Below, in pieces: positions 1 to 11,800 of a stretch of DNA of 64,000 nt. The notes under the pieces are model-generated. The model searched no databases, was not told the DNA's origin, and saw only the letters and a list, made by a program, of their open reading frames with translations. Made by a program: the position numbers and the translations under genes. Every line of letters begins with the position of its first letter. Position 1 is the first letter of the stretch. This stretch comes from Rehmannia glutinosa (Eukaryota > Streptophyta > Magnoliopsida > Lamiales > Orobanchaceae): positions 1-64,000 of the forward strand of contig JABTTQ020003037.1 in the NCBI GenBank assembly GCA_016081115.2, in the 5' to 3' direction.

Positions 1-3000
1 TGGACACTATATCACCAGCACCAGCACTATCAACTGCAACAATATTCGTTCCTTCTTTTTCATCAGTTTCACAACCTACAAAAAATGTAGAAGAATCCTG
101 ATAATTAACAATAATGATAATTTATGACTATTATCACACACAGTACATCCCAAGAACCAGGAGCAGGAAAAAAAAAACAGCATTTTGCCTTTTTTGCATA
201 ACATCCTGAGTAGATAACCCATCAATAATGTAAATAACTACAGGTACTTAAAAATGGAATCTTGTCTCAAAGTTTCGATGCATCATTTAATTCCTTTCCC
301 TGCGCATAGAATATTCAATTGAGTACATCAATATTGTAATTTGACTGCAATCAAGGGTCAAAACAGTTTGTTTCCATCCAGTTCATTGCTTACATCTTGT
401 TGAAGGGGGAAGTGAGGCATCTTATTAACTTTCAAATCTTACTGCTTTATTATTCTAAAAAGCAGCCAACTGATCAGTCTCAAAGCTACTCAAATTCTTT
501 CTCTTATTTTCTTTCTCCATGTGAATTTCCTCTTGTTCTCATTGTTTCCATGCCAAAGTGCTATTACAGGTTTGTCAAAGTTCATTAAATCCTATCCTGA
601 CTGATATAGATGTGTCTTGTAATGAGAAGTGAGCATCATGGATCATTGCTTGAGGTGTCTGCAGATGGCGGAGAAAATGGCAGCTTCTTAAGGTTTACTA
701 GAGACGCAAGCTTAAATTGACATGATTCAGAGAATGACCAGCAGGCTTGCAGGTTTAGACAATTAGATTTAGCTTGTTTAGTCACTAGCTATTGAATGAG
801 CATCACACTCAAAAGTTAAGAGAATAGAGAGGGGAACATAAAAATTTATTCTCTCCAACTTGCCACCCAAAGTGCAAAACCATAATTTTCTTTATGAAGG
901 CCAAGCAAAATGGAATTATCTATTCATAATTGGGTGGTAGTGAGACCTGAACCCAAGATCTCTCCTAGGTAGTTGCTTTGAAATATTATTGAATGATCAT
1001 CACATCTTAAAGCCTATGCTTTAAGAGGAGAAGAATTTTAGCACTTTATGCCAATAGCTCTATTGTATGTTTTAATTCAGTAATTATGCATGCACCATAA
1101 TTCACAGCTGTGAGCCTGTGACAGTTCAACGACAAGTTAATAACCCCAATCCATCTTCTTCAAAAGGCATCTGAAAGCTTACGCTTTAAGAGGAGAAAAC
1201 TTTTAGCATTTTATGTCGATAGCTCTATCGTATGTTTTAATTCAGTAATTATGCATGCACCATAATTCACAGCTGTGACCGGGCTCATGACAAGTTCAAT
1301 AACCCCGATCCATCTTCTTCAAAAGGCTTTTCATCCATTACTCCCATCATCCAAGGCTCGTTGTATCAATATTCAGCCGATAAACAATATTTTCATTAAA
1401 TCTGATTTACTGCTGAATGTAATGAAATAGCATTTTCAAAGAGAGTTTGCACTTTAAACAAAAAAACTGATATTAACTCCTGAACAATATATGGCCAAAA
1501 TCCTTCTACTATGTAGACAATAAACCTTGACATATTCATTGGGGTTTCCATAACGATAAATGGTCAAATTTGAATCCCTAGAGTCCTATCAAAAAACTGC
1601 AACGTGCAAACAGTTTCTCCAGTTTTAAGGAAAATTTGAAATCATCTTTAAAGCAAGTAGGGCCAAGAAGTCAGCTTCCATTTGCAGCAGAAATAACCCC
1701 TTCCCTTATTTTCCAATCCAATTAAGAAAAAGAACAGAACAAATAGAATATGGCAGCAACAGATTAGACGTAATTCCATCACAGATTAGGTTTATAAACA
1801 TTCGAATAGGGATTATAAGTTAAGAAATAATCACAAGTTTACAAGCTTCAAGGCCACAAACCTTCCCTTCTCTTCAAGTTTGACAATCCCGAATCTGTAC
1901 CATGAAGTCCATGCACTTTATCACCAACTTGGAGAATCCCAGAATAGATACGACCAGTTAGAATTCGTCCAACATAATTATCTCTTTCCATCATAGACAC
2001 CTGAAAAGAGCTGTCAACCGCTTTCACAAGGTTTCTCAGAAAAGGTGCAAATGCATGGTAAGAAATGATTTGCATAGTCAACACCATCAACAAATAATAA
2101 AGAAAAGTAAAGACAGACAATGAAATATAATCAATGAAGTGCAAGATCATCAATGTGAAGCCAGAATTCTTTTCCTCTTGCACACATAACACCCCCTCTA
2201 GTTAGATGTTATGATTCTTCATGACACCATTGCAAGTGGTAGTTGGGGTATGGCCCCACCTGCACCAGTTATCTTTCAAAACAGGTCAGATTACACTGAA
2301 GCTGCTCAAATGCAATTGAAGATAAAAATTGTCAATTTGTTAATATACTTCAAATAAAATTGTCTACTCACTAGAGTATATAAGAGATCACTAATTGGTC
2401 ACTAATCACTATACTAACACTAGCTTACCCAAAACCATATTCTTGTTAGGTCCGCTATCCTTCTTATTCTCTTAAATATAATACCACAAAATTAAAGAAA
2501 TCCCCAGAAACTCAACAGTTATCCAATGCACAATTCATTATAACCATAAAATCCCAACTTGAATCATTCTCACCAATTAAAAACTTGACAGCCAGTGCAA
2601 ACTGTGATGAGACATCATTCTTGAACTTAAGGCCACCAAAAGTGAATGCAACAGCCATCGTGAGCAGTTAATATCAAGAACTCAACCAAAAAAACCTAGA
2701 GGTCATTGGTTTTATTCGGGCACAGATTATGTTTGAGCATCATTTCATGTAAGGTTTGAGTATCATTTTCATACGGGTTAAAAAAACAGATCTCGATGCA
2801 TGTTAGTACTTCTCATATTCATCAAAAAGGAGGAAGCTACCTGATTCGAGTGGAACTCAACATGATTCTAGTTCTTCTTGTCTATGCTTGCACATAGAAG
2901 AGTTCTTGTTAATTCCATACTGAGTAAGGAGGGATTCAGGGAGCTAAACACTCATGCATCCATCAGCTCATTGTAGTGCATGATGAATGCATTTGTGAGA

Positions 3001-6000
3001 TAATCATCACGTTTCATGGATAAACATGTAGTTGCTAAAAGTGTATGCATATGAATTCCATGAATCACAAATACCACTGAAAGATATGAAGTTGTAAAAG
3101 TTCCAGGACTAACCAGCATCTGAAAAGGAGCATCAAGGCTAGCAGTTGGCGGACGAACATGTTTTACAATTGCATCAAGCAACTCAGACATGTTCTTTAC
3201 ATCATCGGGAGGATTTTTTGTATATGTGGATGAGGCCCATCCTTCCTTTGCAGAAGCATAAAGAACGGGAAATTCTAATTGCTCCTCTAAGAGAAAGGTA
3301 TCAATCAAATTCGACAAAAAATAAATGTCTGTTAGAAAAACCATTAAGACTGCTGGGGTTACAATATATCAAATGAGACTGATGAAAAACAAACTTCAGG
3401 GGTTAAAATATATCAAGTGAGACTAATAAAGGCCAAACACCTGTGGCACCAAGATTAGCAAAAAGATCGAACACCAGGCTCTCCACTTCATTGCACCTTT
3501 CTTCAGTAACTACACATGCAATTCCCAAATGAAAGATTAAACATAGGATATGCTTCCATACGATTAGAAAAATGGACTTCGAAATTAGAAAGTGCAAAAA
3601 TATTTTAAAAACATTTCTAGACTAGAATGTAAATGGATGTAACACTTAAGATCAATAATGCAGTTTCCATCTTTCATAAATGCTAAAAGACAGATTTTTT
3701 GACAATTCATTCTTTAGGTGCATCACAAGATTATTCTCACTAACTCTCTCAAAAGGCTGACCAGATATTCATTACGATGCTTAGTTCCTTCCAGGTCGCC
3801 CAACCATCTAAAAACAATTTCGGCACATTAAAATTGAATAAATAAATTTGCCGTCCATTTTAAAATCAAAAGCAAATTAAATAAAATACAAAAAGAGCAG
3901 TCCCACATAAACAAAAAGACAAAAATGTGCAGATAAAATCATGAATTGCAATGAAGCAGCTGAGAACAACTTTCAAACATAATAATGGTCCTCTCAGCTG
4001 AGTAACCTATCAATGATTGACAGTTTCTTTCAATTCAGAAATTATATGGAGTAACCTCACAAAAGAGTGTTTTATCCTGCATAACAAATCGGATAGATTG
4101 TTAGCATCCCAATATAGTAAACATTCTGATCAAGTTCAGACCTGGTCTTGCCTTTCTCACTTGCATTGAGATTCCACGTAAAATATGACGTGCGGATTGA
4201 TATAGGATAACCTATGGGTCACATGTACTTTATATCAAATAAAAAGATTATTGTGTGTACTTCCTCCGAGTCTACTTAATCAAAACTGGAAAATGACTCC
4301 AACAAAACCCTAGTAGGTTTGTGGTAATAAGAAGTTTGATTGTATTGGAATTCAGGTCAAATAGTATAATAATGCTAATTTGTTCATCTCGACTACACTT
4401 TTAGCTAACCAATTAGATCTTCAAACAATGAGTTGGAAGAGAAGTATGCATCTAACGTTACATAAAGAACTATATGTATCAAACTACCAGATGACTTTGG
4501 GTACTTAGCTGTCTTACTTTCATAAAAATGTGGCTGAAGAGAATGCATCAAACAGATCAATATGTTTACGTTTTTCTAAAAGCTGTGAGATTTTAATACA
4601 GTCATCAACATCAATTGCAGTTGTACCTGAAGGTCGGTCTACTTTATTTAAAAGTAGTAGAGGACGTAGACCATATTTTAAGGCCTTTGCAAGAACAAAT
4701 TTTGTCTGTGCCAGGGGACCTTCACCAGCATCAACAACTAAAATTGCTCCTTCAACCATGCCCACGACTCGTTCAACCTATAAAATGAAAAGGAAAGTTG
4801 AGCACATTCCATGTAATAATGACTTAAAAAACAGCAGCTAGGATGTTGTTACAGTCTCCAAGTATTAGATCTGAGGAAATGGCAATTTCAAAAGTTTAAC
4901 TTTGGTTAAATTCTACAAGAAAACAATGATAAGGACCTTGCAAGGAGAATATCAACCTGGGAAGGTAAACCTTCATTGTTCTGAAGCTGATATATTATCA
5001 TTGAACAAGAAAAGAAACAACTCATATACCAAGAAAAAGATTTATTCTCCTTTTTTTTAGATCTTAATTCAAGAAGCTCAGAAATGTGAAATCAGGTCTG
5101 GTAAGGGAAGTACCCCATAAATGACATTCAGATTGAGTATTAATGTCATTGATATGAGCAGTCAAAGTTTAACAATTTATAGATGTGAACTGTCCTTGGT
5201 TTTTCTAATGGCTCTAATGATGATTTCTGGATAGTTAAAAACTGATTTGCAATGTTTCTACAAGCGCGAAACCCCTTTTATCTGTTGCTCCTTAGAACAA
5301 CAACGTGAACAAAAAGAAAACAAATATACACGTGGATAAGTTGTTACCCATTACCTAGGATAAAATGTTAACCAAGCTGACCGTATATGAGCTCTAACAT
5401 GAATATCTAATAAAAGGCCACCTTTCAGTCAGAACCTTAGATAGCAGATAGGTACTTGAAAAATGGTTTTGAAAAAATCCCAAAGTAAGGCATGATACTC
5501 TAAACTCTAACGCCATTTAGCTAGTTTCATATTTATTTAAATCCCAAACTGGCCTCCTGCACTTAGAACTCCTCTAAGAAAATTACAAAAAACTTTACTA
5601 CGTAACTTTCCATCATTACGACAAAACAAGGACCATGAAATAGACTGGAGTTCTCAGATTATGGCATACTTCACCACCAAAATCTGCATGTCCAGGAGTG
5701 TCAACCATGTTTAGCTCATTCCCTTTCCACGAAATAGATGTAACCTGCAAATTGTGAGGGAAAGAACAAATGAGATGCTCTAGAAGCACACATCAATCAA
5801 ACTACAGAAGAATTAAGGATTAACCACCAGAAATGCTTCCTAGTTTTAGTTATAAAAAAAAAAAAAAACTTTAATGACATGCCCATCGCAAAAAGTATGT
5901 TGCCTTTGACATGGACAATAACTTCAGAAAAGTTGGTCTCTCTTCAAGAGCTATTTACCACCATATGATATTATTTGTTTCTCAAAAGATCACAACAGTA

Positions 6001-7186
6001 AGTCAAGAAATCAATACACTTTTCAACTGGCAATATTTATATAGGAAACCTTAGTGGAACTTGTAAAAAAAATGCAGGATGTTAGAATCAGTGTAGTCTA
6101 CACTGACACAATAGTTCGTTCACAGTCTAACACCATCATTCCACTGGCTCAGAAGTTAATACCTCAACCAAAATCATCAATCTACTACCAACCAAATAGT
6201 AGCAGCCGTAAGTCCGGCCTTTTTATCATCACTGCCAATGGAAATCTGATTTCAATATTAAGATTCAAAGGACATATATAAACCCCATTCAAAATATAGC
6301 ATCTTCTTCTTAAACTTTTGAAAATGAATCAACTACTTATCTCAGAAGTGTAGACTATGTCAGAATCAACGTGGTCAACACTGACACAGTAGTTCGTTCA
6401 CAGTCTAACGCCATCATTCCACTGGCTCAGAAGTTAATACCTCAACCAAAATCATCAACCTACTACCAACCAAATAGTAGCAGCCGTAAGTCCGGCCTTT
6501 TTATCATCACTGCCAATGGAAATCTGATTTCAATATTAAGATTGAAAGGACTATATAAACCCCATTCAAAAAAATAGCATCTTTATCTTAAACTTTTGAA
6601 AATGAATCACCTATTTATCTCCAAACCAAAATCAAGTGATTATATATCGGAAGAAAAGTGGGAAAGAACCTAGCAGATGGACAAAAAAAACTGTATAAAT
6701 AAAAATACAGCACCTATGGACAAAAGGAGTAAAAGAAAATCAATCTAATATATTTACTAGATTATTCGCTCATTTTTTGGTGGTTCCAAAGAAAAGATGC
6801 AGAAAAATTAAATAAAATTGAAAATCTGGTAAACCATCAAGCACCTTGGAGGATATGGTGATGCCACGCTCGCGCTCGAGGCTGATCGAATCTAGGGCCC
6901 GCTCGTGTGGAATATCGGCGCCGCACTGGCGCAGGAGCCGATCCATGAGTGTGGTCTTCCCATGGTCTACATGAGCTATTACAGCGACGTTCCTAAGCCG
7001 ACTGGGATCCACAACGCCGCCAGCATCCGCAGCCGACGGAGAAGTGGCAGCTGCGGTGGTCGAGGAGAAGGGCCTCGTGAAGCTCCTATCGCGTGAAAAT
7101 GGAAGGGGCCTCAGATAATTGGAGGAAGAAGAATTGGCTTTCCTGGCGGCAGTGGACCAGAGAGAGCGGAGCAGTGGACCTACCAT
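1..7186 (-). CDS. TypA/BipA-family translational GTPase, probably mitochondrial or plastid (3' part outside window)
   Basis: Seven minus-strand exons join with canonical GT-AG borders: 6845-7186, 5670-5744, 4627-4777, 3441-3509, 3114-3286, 1862-2000 and 1-75 (runs off the window). Exon 1 starts at the only plausible ATG (7186) with a Ser/Arg/Ala-rich presequence of about 60 residues, then the GTP-binding domain: G1 AHVDHGKT, G2 in RERGITISS, G3 DTPGHADFGGE (exon 2), G4 NKVDRPS (exon 3), G5-like LYASAKEGWASS (exon 5). Exons 6-7 hold the start of domain II (GRILTGRIYSG, then DSAGAGDI). Family knowledge: ribosome-associated GTPases; the closest type I recall is the Arabidopsis At2g31060 protein, which has the same SMM and DSAGAGDI segments. 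Oddities: exon 6 is 139 nt where a multiple of three is expected, with frame lost after TDSG, and exon 7 shifts frame inside its lysine run. Either gene decay or consensus errors in G and A runs. Identity is secure; integrity is not. Confidence 0.9.
1009..1328. repeat. Imperfect tandem duplication, two ~155-160 bp units
   Basis: Unit 1 (1009-1168) and unit 2 (1174-1328) share long stretches such as TTAATTCAGTAATTATGCAT and CCATCTTCTTCAAAAGG, with scattered substitutions and small indels. Both lie in the last visible intron of the TypA-like gene. No coding content is seen. Confidence 0.85.
6081..6622. repeat. Imperfect tandem duplication, two ~265 bp units (period ~278 bp)
   Basis: Segment 6081-6345 recurs at 6359-6622 nearly unchanged (shared GTAAGTCCGGCCTTTTTATC, with GAATCAACTACTTATCTC versus GAATCACCTATTTATCTC). 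It lies in intron 1 of the TypA-like gene. The short open frames here are duplicates of each other and match no protein I know. Confidence 0.88.
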
Positions 7187-7251
7187 TTCTAAGAGAATAC
7201 GAAGAAATGGCTTCTGCTAGGAAGAACGAAAACTGGCGATGCTACTACTTG

Positions 7252-7259
7252 TAGGGTTT
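7252..7259 (-). promoter_or_regulatory. Telo-box (AAACCCTA) in the leader of the TypA-like gene
   Basis: The minus strand reads AAACCCTA about 66-73 nt upstream of the start codon at 7186. A further AACCCT lies near 7298. In plants this motif is typical of leaders and proximal promoters of translation-machinery genes, which fits the product. An 8-mer can occur by chance, so the functional reading is inference. Confidence 0.4.
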
Positions 7260-7803
7260 AAGGCTTTTTCGATTTTCTTTTCTTTCTTATTTAATTCAGG
7301 GTTTAAGAGGGTTGTGGTTTTGTTTTTTCTTTTTTTTTTTTTTGTTCTCTTTCCCTTTCTCTCTTCTTTGCCAAAATATTGGAAAATGGAAATGATGTAA
7401 GAAGAAGTGCTTGTTTCGATTCATGGAAATTCTCAAAGTATGAACCAATCAAATCTTATCTTGTTATGACAAAAACTTTTAGCACACTTACTATTTATAA
7501 GTCGATGGTATTGTTGAAAGTTGGCAAAAATCATGTAATTCAACAATATCAAATTTGCCTATAAAATATTTTAATTGGATGATGAAATGACACAAAAAAC
7601 TTCCTCCTTACAAGTTCTTTCAATTCTTCTTATCTTCATACGTATAAAATATAAGTATAGATATTTAAGGTATCCTTTGTACTAGATCATATCAACAAAG
7701 AAACCATATTGTGATATCAAATACACTACATAAATATAGCATATAAATAAAAATGATTATTTACAACATATCTCGTTTTATCCCATTTTTTAGTTATATG
7801 CAA
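7260..7803. other. Intergenic sequence between the TypA-like promoter and an LTR fragment
   Basis: AT-rich DNA with T-rich tracts near 7320-7345. It contains the distal promoter of the minus-strand TypA-like gene. No gene, RNA or clear repeat was recognised. Confidence 0.5.
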
Positions 7804-8180
7804 TGATGGGCTTAATCCAACTATAACCTAATTATGATAATAATGTTCCAAATAATTACAGGAAAAATCCAATAAGGCAAGTCTTTTGTGGGCTTAATAG
7901 GCCTATATATAGTGCATATATCGTAACATCTAACTAGATTTTTTGACCCTATAAATACCCCCATCAAACCTCATTTCAAATGTATGAAATGAGGTATAAT
8001 TATCTAGTCTCGTGCATTTTAATTACTATGTCTTTCTCGATTTGACTTGAGGGTCGTAGTTTTTCATCCGGAGGTAGAGCGACAAGTTGTATTACGATCG
8101 ATGACCATACAATTGTTGACATATTTTAAAGATTTGAAAAACATAATGGCACCACATCACATTTGGCGTCCTCTGGGAAG
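7804..8180 (+). mobile_element. Gypsy-type LTR fragment with adjoining primer-binding site
   Basis: The block starts with TGATGGGCTTAATCC, has a TATA-like CCTATAAATACCCCC near 7950, and ends at about 8161, immediately before TTTGGCGTCCTCTGGGAAG. That last string is a decayed form of the TGGCGCCGTCTGTGGGAA primer-binding context found after the 5' LTR of many plant Ty3/gypsy elements. The segment around 8030-8090 (TTGACTTGAGGGTCG, then GGAGGTAGAGCGACAAG) also resembles gypsy LTR 3' ends. No gag or pol follows, so this is an LTR-plus-leader relic. The left edge is estimated from the TG dinucleotide. Confidence 0.5.
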
Positions 8181-8812
8181 GTCCTATAAGATCAAAAAGG
8201 TGGTAAATTCGGGAGCATATCATTTTGTCTGGATCGAAGCTAATTAATTCCACACACTTGGAATGTGGCAAATCTCACAAAATATTATCAATGAAAAAAA
8301 GTGAAAATTTGGCCTGATTTTTGTTATATTTGCTTAAGGTTTTGTGCTTATCACTTTTGATGTTTAGTTTCAATTTTCATTTCTAAAGGTAGCTTTGACG
8401 AGATGGAATAAAGTCACTTCTTATATATCTTGTGTAGACTACTTCCATTCATTAGAAATAAAGATCTTAATAACCCCAGATGCTTGACAAGATTCCCGTG
8501 AGGTTTCAAAATGAGCCTACCTAGCTTGGCCCCAGAATCTCATAGTAACGATAGTAATATAAAGTTTGATTGAAGTGTCAAAAGAAAATACTATAAAGTT
8601 TGATTGATATTGCATTACACCGATTAGTTCACTTAAACCAACTATACCCACCTAAATAAATAAGTTGTTGCAAACCTTGATGGCGAATGACCAATATCGA
8701 TGTATATTTCATGCCAATCTGGAACATCTCTAGAGTTAAATAAGTTCTTGCATTGTATATAATACTACAAAGATATCATATTCCTTGCCATATATATAGG
8801 ATGAAACCATTC
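8181..8812. other. Intergenic, no gene seen
   Basis: Region downstream of the aldo-keto reductase stop codon. It would contain that gene's 3' UTR and perhaps residual gypsy leader in the first ~120 bp. Nothing else recognised. Confidence 0.4.
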
Positions 8813-11800
8813 TCATTCAACTTTCCATGACGACAAGGGAGGAGTTTCCATGTGCATCCATGTATCTGTAAGATTTTGATACCTATCACCTATCACCGAC
8901 GAAGCAATCGAATCGAGTTCAGCCATCTCTTGCGATGTCAATTTCACTGCTAAAGCTCCAATATTTTGGTTGAGATTGTTGATTTTGGTGGTACCGGGTA
9001 TTGGGCACACATCATTTCCCTGATGATAGATCCAGGCTAATGCAAGCTGCGATGGCGTGCAATCCTTTCGAGTTGCCATATCTTTCACCCGCTCGAACAA
9101 GCTATTGTTAAGCTCCAAATTCTCAGGTTGGAACCTGGGCAGAGACTGCAATAAAGAACCTCAAAACTTTAAGGTATAATTACAAAAACCCAGAAGTTTC
9201 TGAGAATTACAAAAAACCTCATGAGGTTAGATTTTGTATCACACTTTACTACCTTTATAAGCAGAAACTTTTCAAACACCACCTTTACATTTGTAAAAAA
9301 AATATTATAATCATCCCCCTTACATTTAACACAGAATTAAACCTCAAGGGCTTTTTTGTAATTTTTAAACATCTCTGGGTATTTTGCAATTAACCCAAAC
9401 CTCAGGGGTAGTTTTTGTAACTATCTCAAACTGTAATATCCAAATACAAACTGCCAAAGGATTACGAATAACACCACAGTGTACACATGAGTGTTTTCAG
9501 ATGATGATTCACAATGAGAAGGATGAGGAGTTGATTCTCAAATATGTCTGTACTATGCATAACAATTGATCACACACAACATTATAATGGAAATTTGGGC
9601 CCATACAATGTCAAATTGAGACATCACCTAGTGTGAATAGATTTAACAATAATACCAAGGTCTATCTAAACTACTGATACGGTGGCATAGTTGTATTACA
9701 GAAAAGAATTACCTTTTGCATACAAAAATACAAGGAAGAAAACAACGGAACGTAGTTCAGATGTTCCAACAAACTTATATTGCAACGTCTTTACGTTTAT
9801 GATCTTTAGCACAAACTCATTTTGAGAACATGGTTCGAGAAAATTGCGCACTCAGATACCATAGCTACATAAGCATGGCATAGAACGAAAAACTACTTTA
9901 TCTAGTGGACAGTTTCAGGCTGTCCAGCTCCAGGTATGCTACTGATCAGAAAACTCATTCAGCAGTAAACTATTGCAACTTATCCAATTATGCCATAAAT
10001 ATCCCTAGTGTGGGTAATAATTTTTCGGGATAGTTACAACAACAAAAAAAACACATGAGGTTTGAACTAATTACAAAAAAAAAAAAAATGTTTCAAAATT
10101 ACAAAAAAAAATACTCGGGTTTGATTCTGTCTTAAATTTAATGGGTAATTGTAATATTTCTATAAATATCAGGGGACTTTGAAAGTTTTTGCTTATGAAT
10201 GGGAAAAATGTAAGACGGGGTCAATCATCAAGGGGTTTTTTAATTTTCAAAAACCTCAGGTTTCTTTTCTAATTAGCCAAAACTTCAGTTTTTTATTTGG
10301 TAATTATCCCTAATTTTTCTTTGAATCTGAATCAAGAACTTATAATCACGTTCAATGATCTGTGGAGGGGGCACAGTTTTCATCGTTATATGTTTCAATA
10401 TTTTTGTTTGAGATACTTGCGACTTTGGTAAAGAAAATGACATCGAATTACATAGGATTACCTATTAACACTACTATTTATTGAATGTTAGTATGACTGT
10501 AAATGCCAACCTTTCGGAAATCATCTTCACTTGCATTTTCAACCACCTTTGCTCCTGATGAAAAGAATCCCCTTCCAAGAGGACTGTAAACTACAATTCC
10601 AATTCCAAGTTCCTGAAAATTTGCACAAAGAATGAAGATAAATTTTTAATAGGGATAATTTACAAAACAAAACCTGAGTTTGGGCTAATTACAAAAAACC
10701 GTACGTTTTTGAAATTACCAAAAAAAACCTTGATTCCGTCTTACATTTCCCCCTTCATAAGCAAAAAAACATTTCAAAAACCCCCCTAATATTCATAGAA
10801 ATATTACAATTACCCCCTTGAATTTAAGGCAAAATCAAACCTGAGGAGTTCTTTTGTAATTTTGGAACATATCTGGGTTTCTTTGTAATTTTGGAACATC
10901 TATGTTTTTTTTTTTTTTTTTGTAATTAGCCCAACCCTCATGGAGTTTTTTATAATTATCCGAATTATATAAAATTACTTCCTTACTTATGGTTATAAAT
11001 TTGGAGAGTAATAATGAAACCTGCAAGTAGGAATTATTTCTTCTTCCACGTCTCTTACCCACAAAGACCACTCCAACTGGACAGCTGTTATGGGATGGAC
11101 AGCATGCGCTCTTCTGATTGTCGAAGCGGAGGCCTCAGACAGACCTATGTACTTTATTTTTCCTTCGTCCACTAGCTTCTTTAGTTCTCCGACCTTATGC
11201 AACACAGATTTCCAAAATAATTAGAAGATGGCTAAACAATAAGACTCCAAAAATAATCTCGAAAACACTAAAAACACCTCCGATCAACATATGCGACCTT
11301 ATACTGCTATCAGTGCAGTAGAATAGGTAAACGCTTAACAGTGATGTAACTTGGTGTATTATACATGGCTATTGGCATATATATTTTTCTAAGTTGCGTT
11401 CACAAAGAAATGATAGAACACAATATTATGTTTGAGATGACTTGAGTTTTAAGAATAGAATTAGTCAACTCTTTACATGAAACATTATTCTTCAAAAACT
11501 TATTATAATTTTATTTTCAGACATCTATTCAAGAAATTCTAATGTTGGACGGCATCAGATAAATGGACAATTTATTGAATCTGGTAGGATTTGTTTACAC
11601 TGCATTTTATCACTCATACAGTCATACTCCTCTAAAGAATTTCCTGGTAGGCTAATGTTCTGATCCGGATCCAGATAGAAATTACGAAAAGGTGGTTTCT
11701 TGTACATGAATAATGAGGATAGAGGCATAGAGCACTAATAAAACATACCCTTTTAGAGATCTAGTAGTAGCCACCCGGATGAAAATAAAAATGGTGTGGA

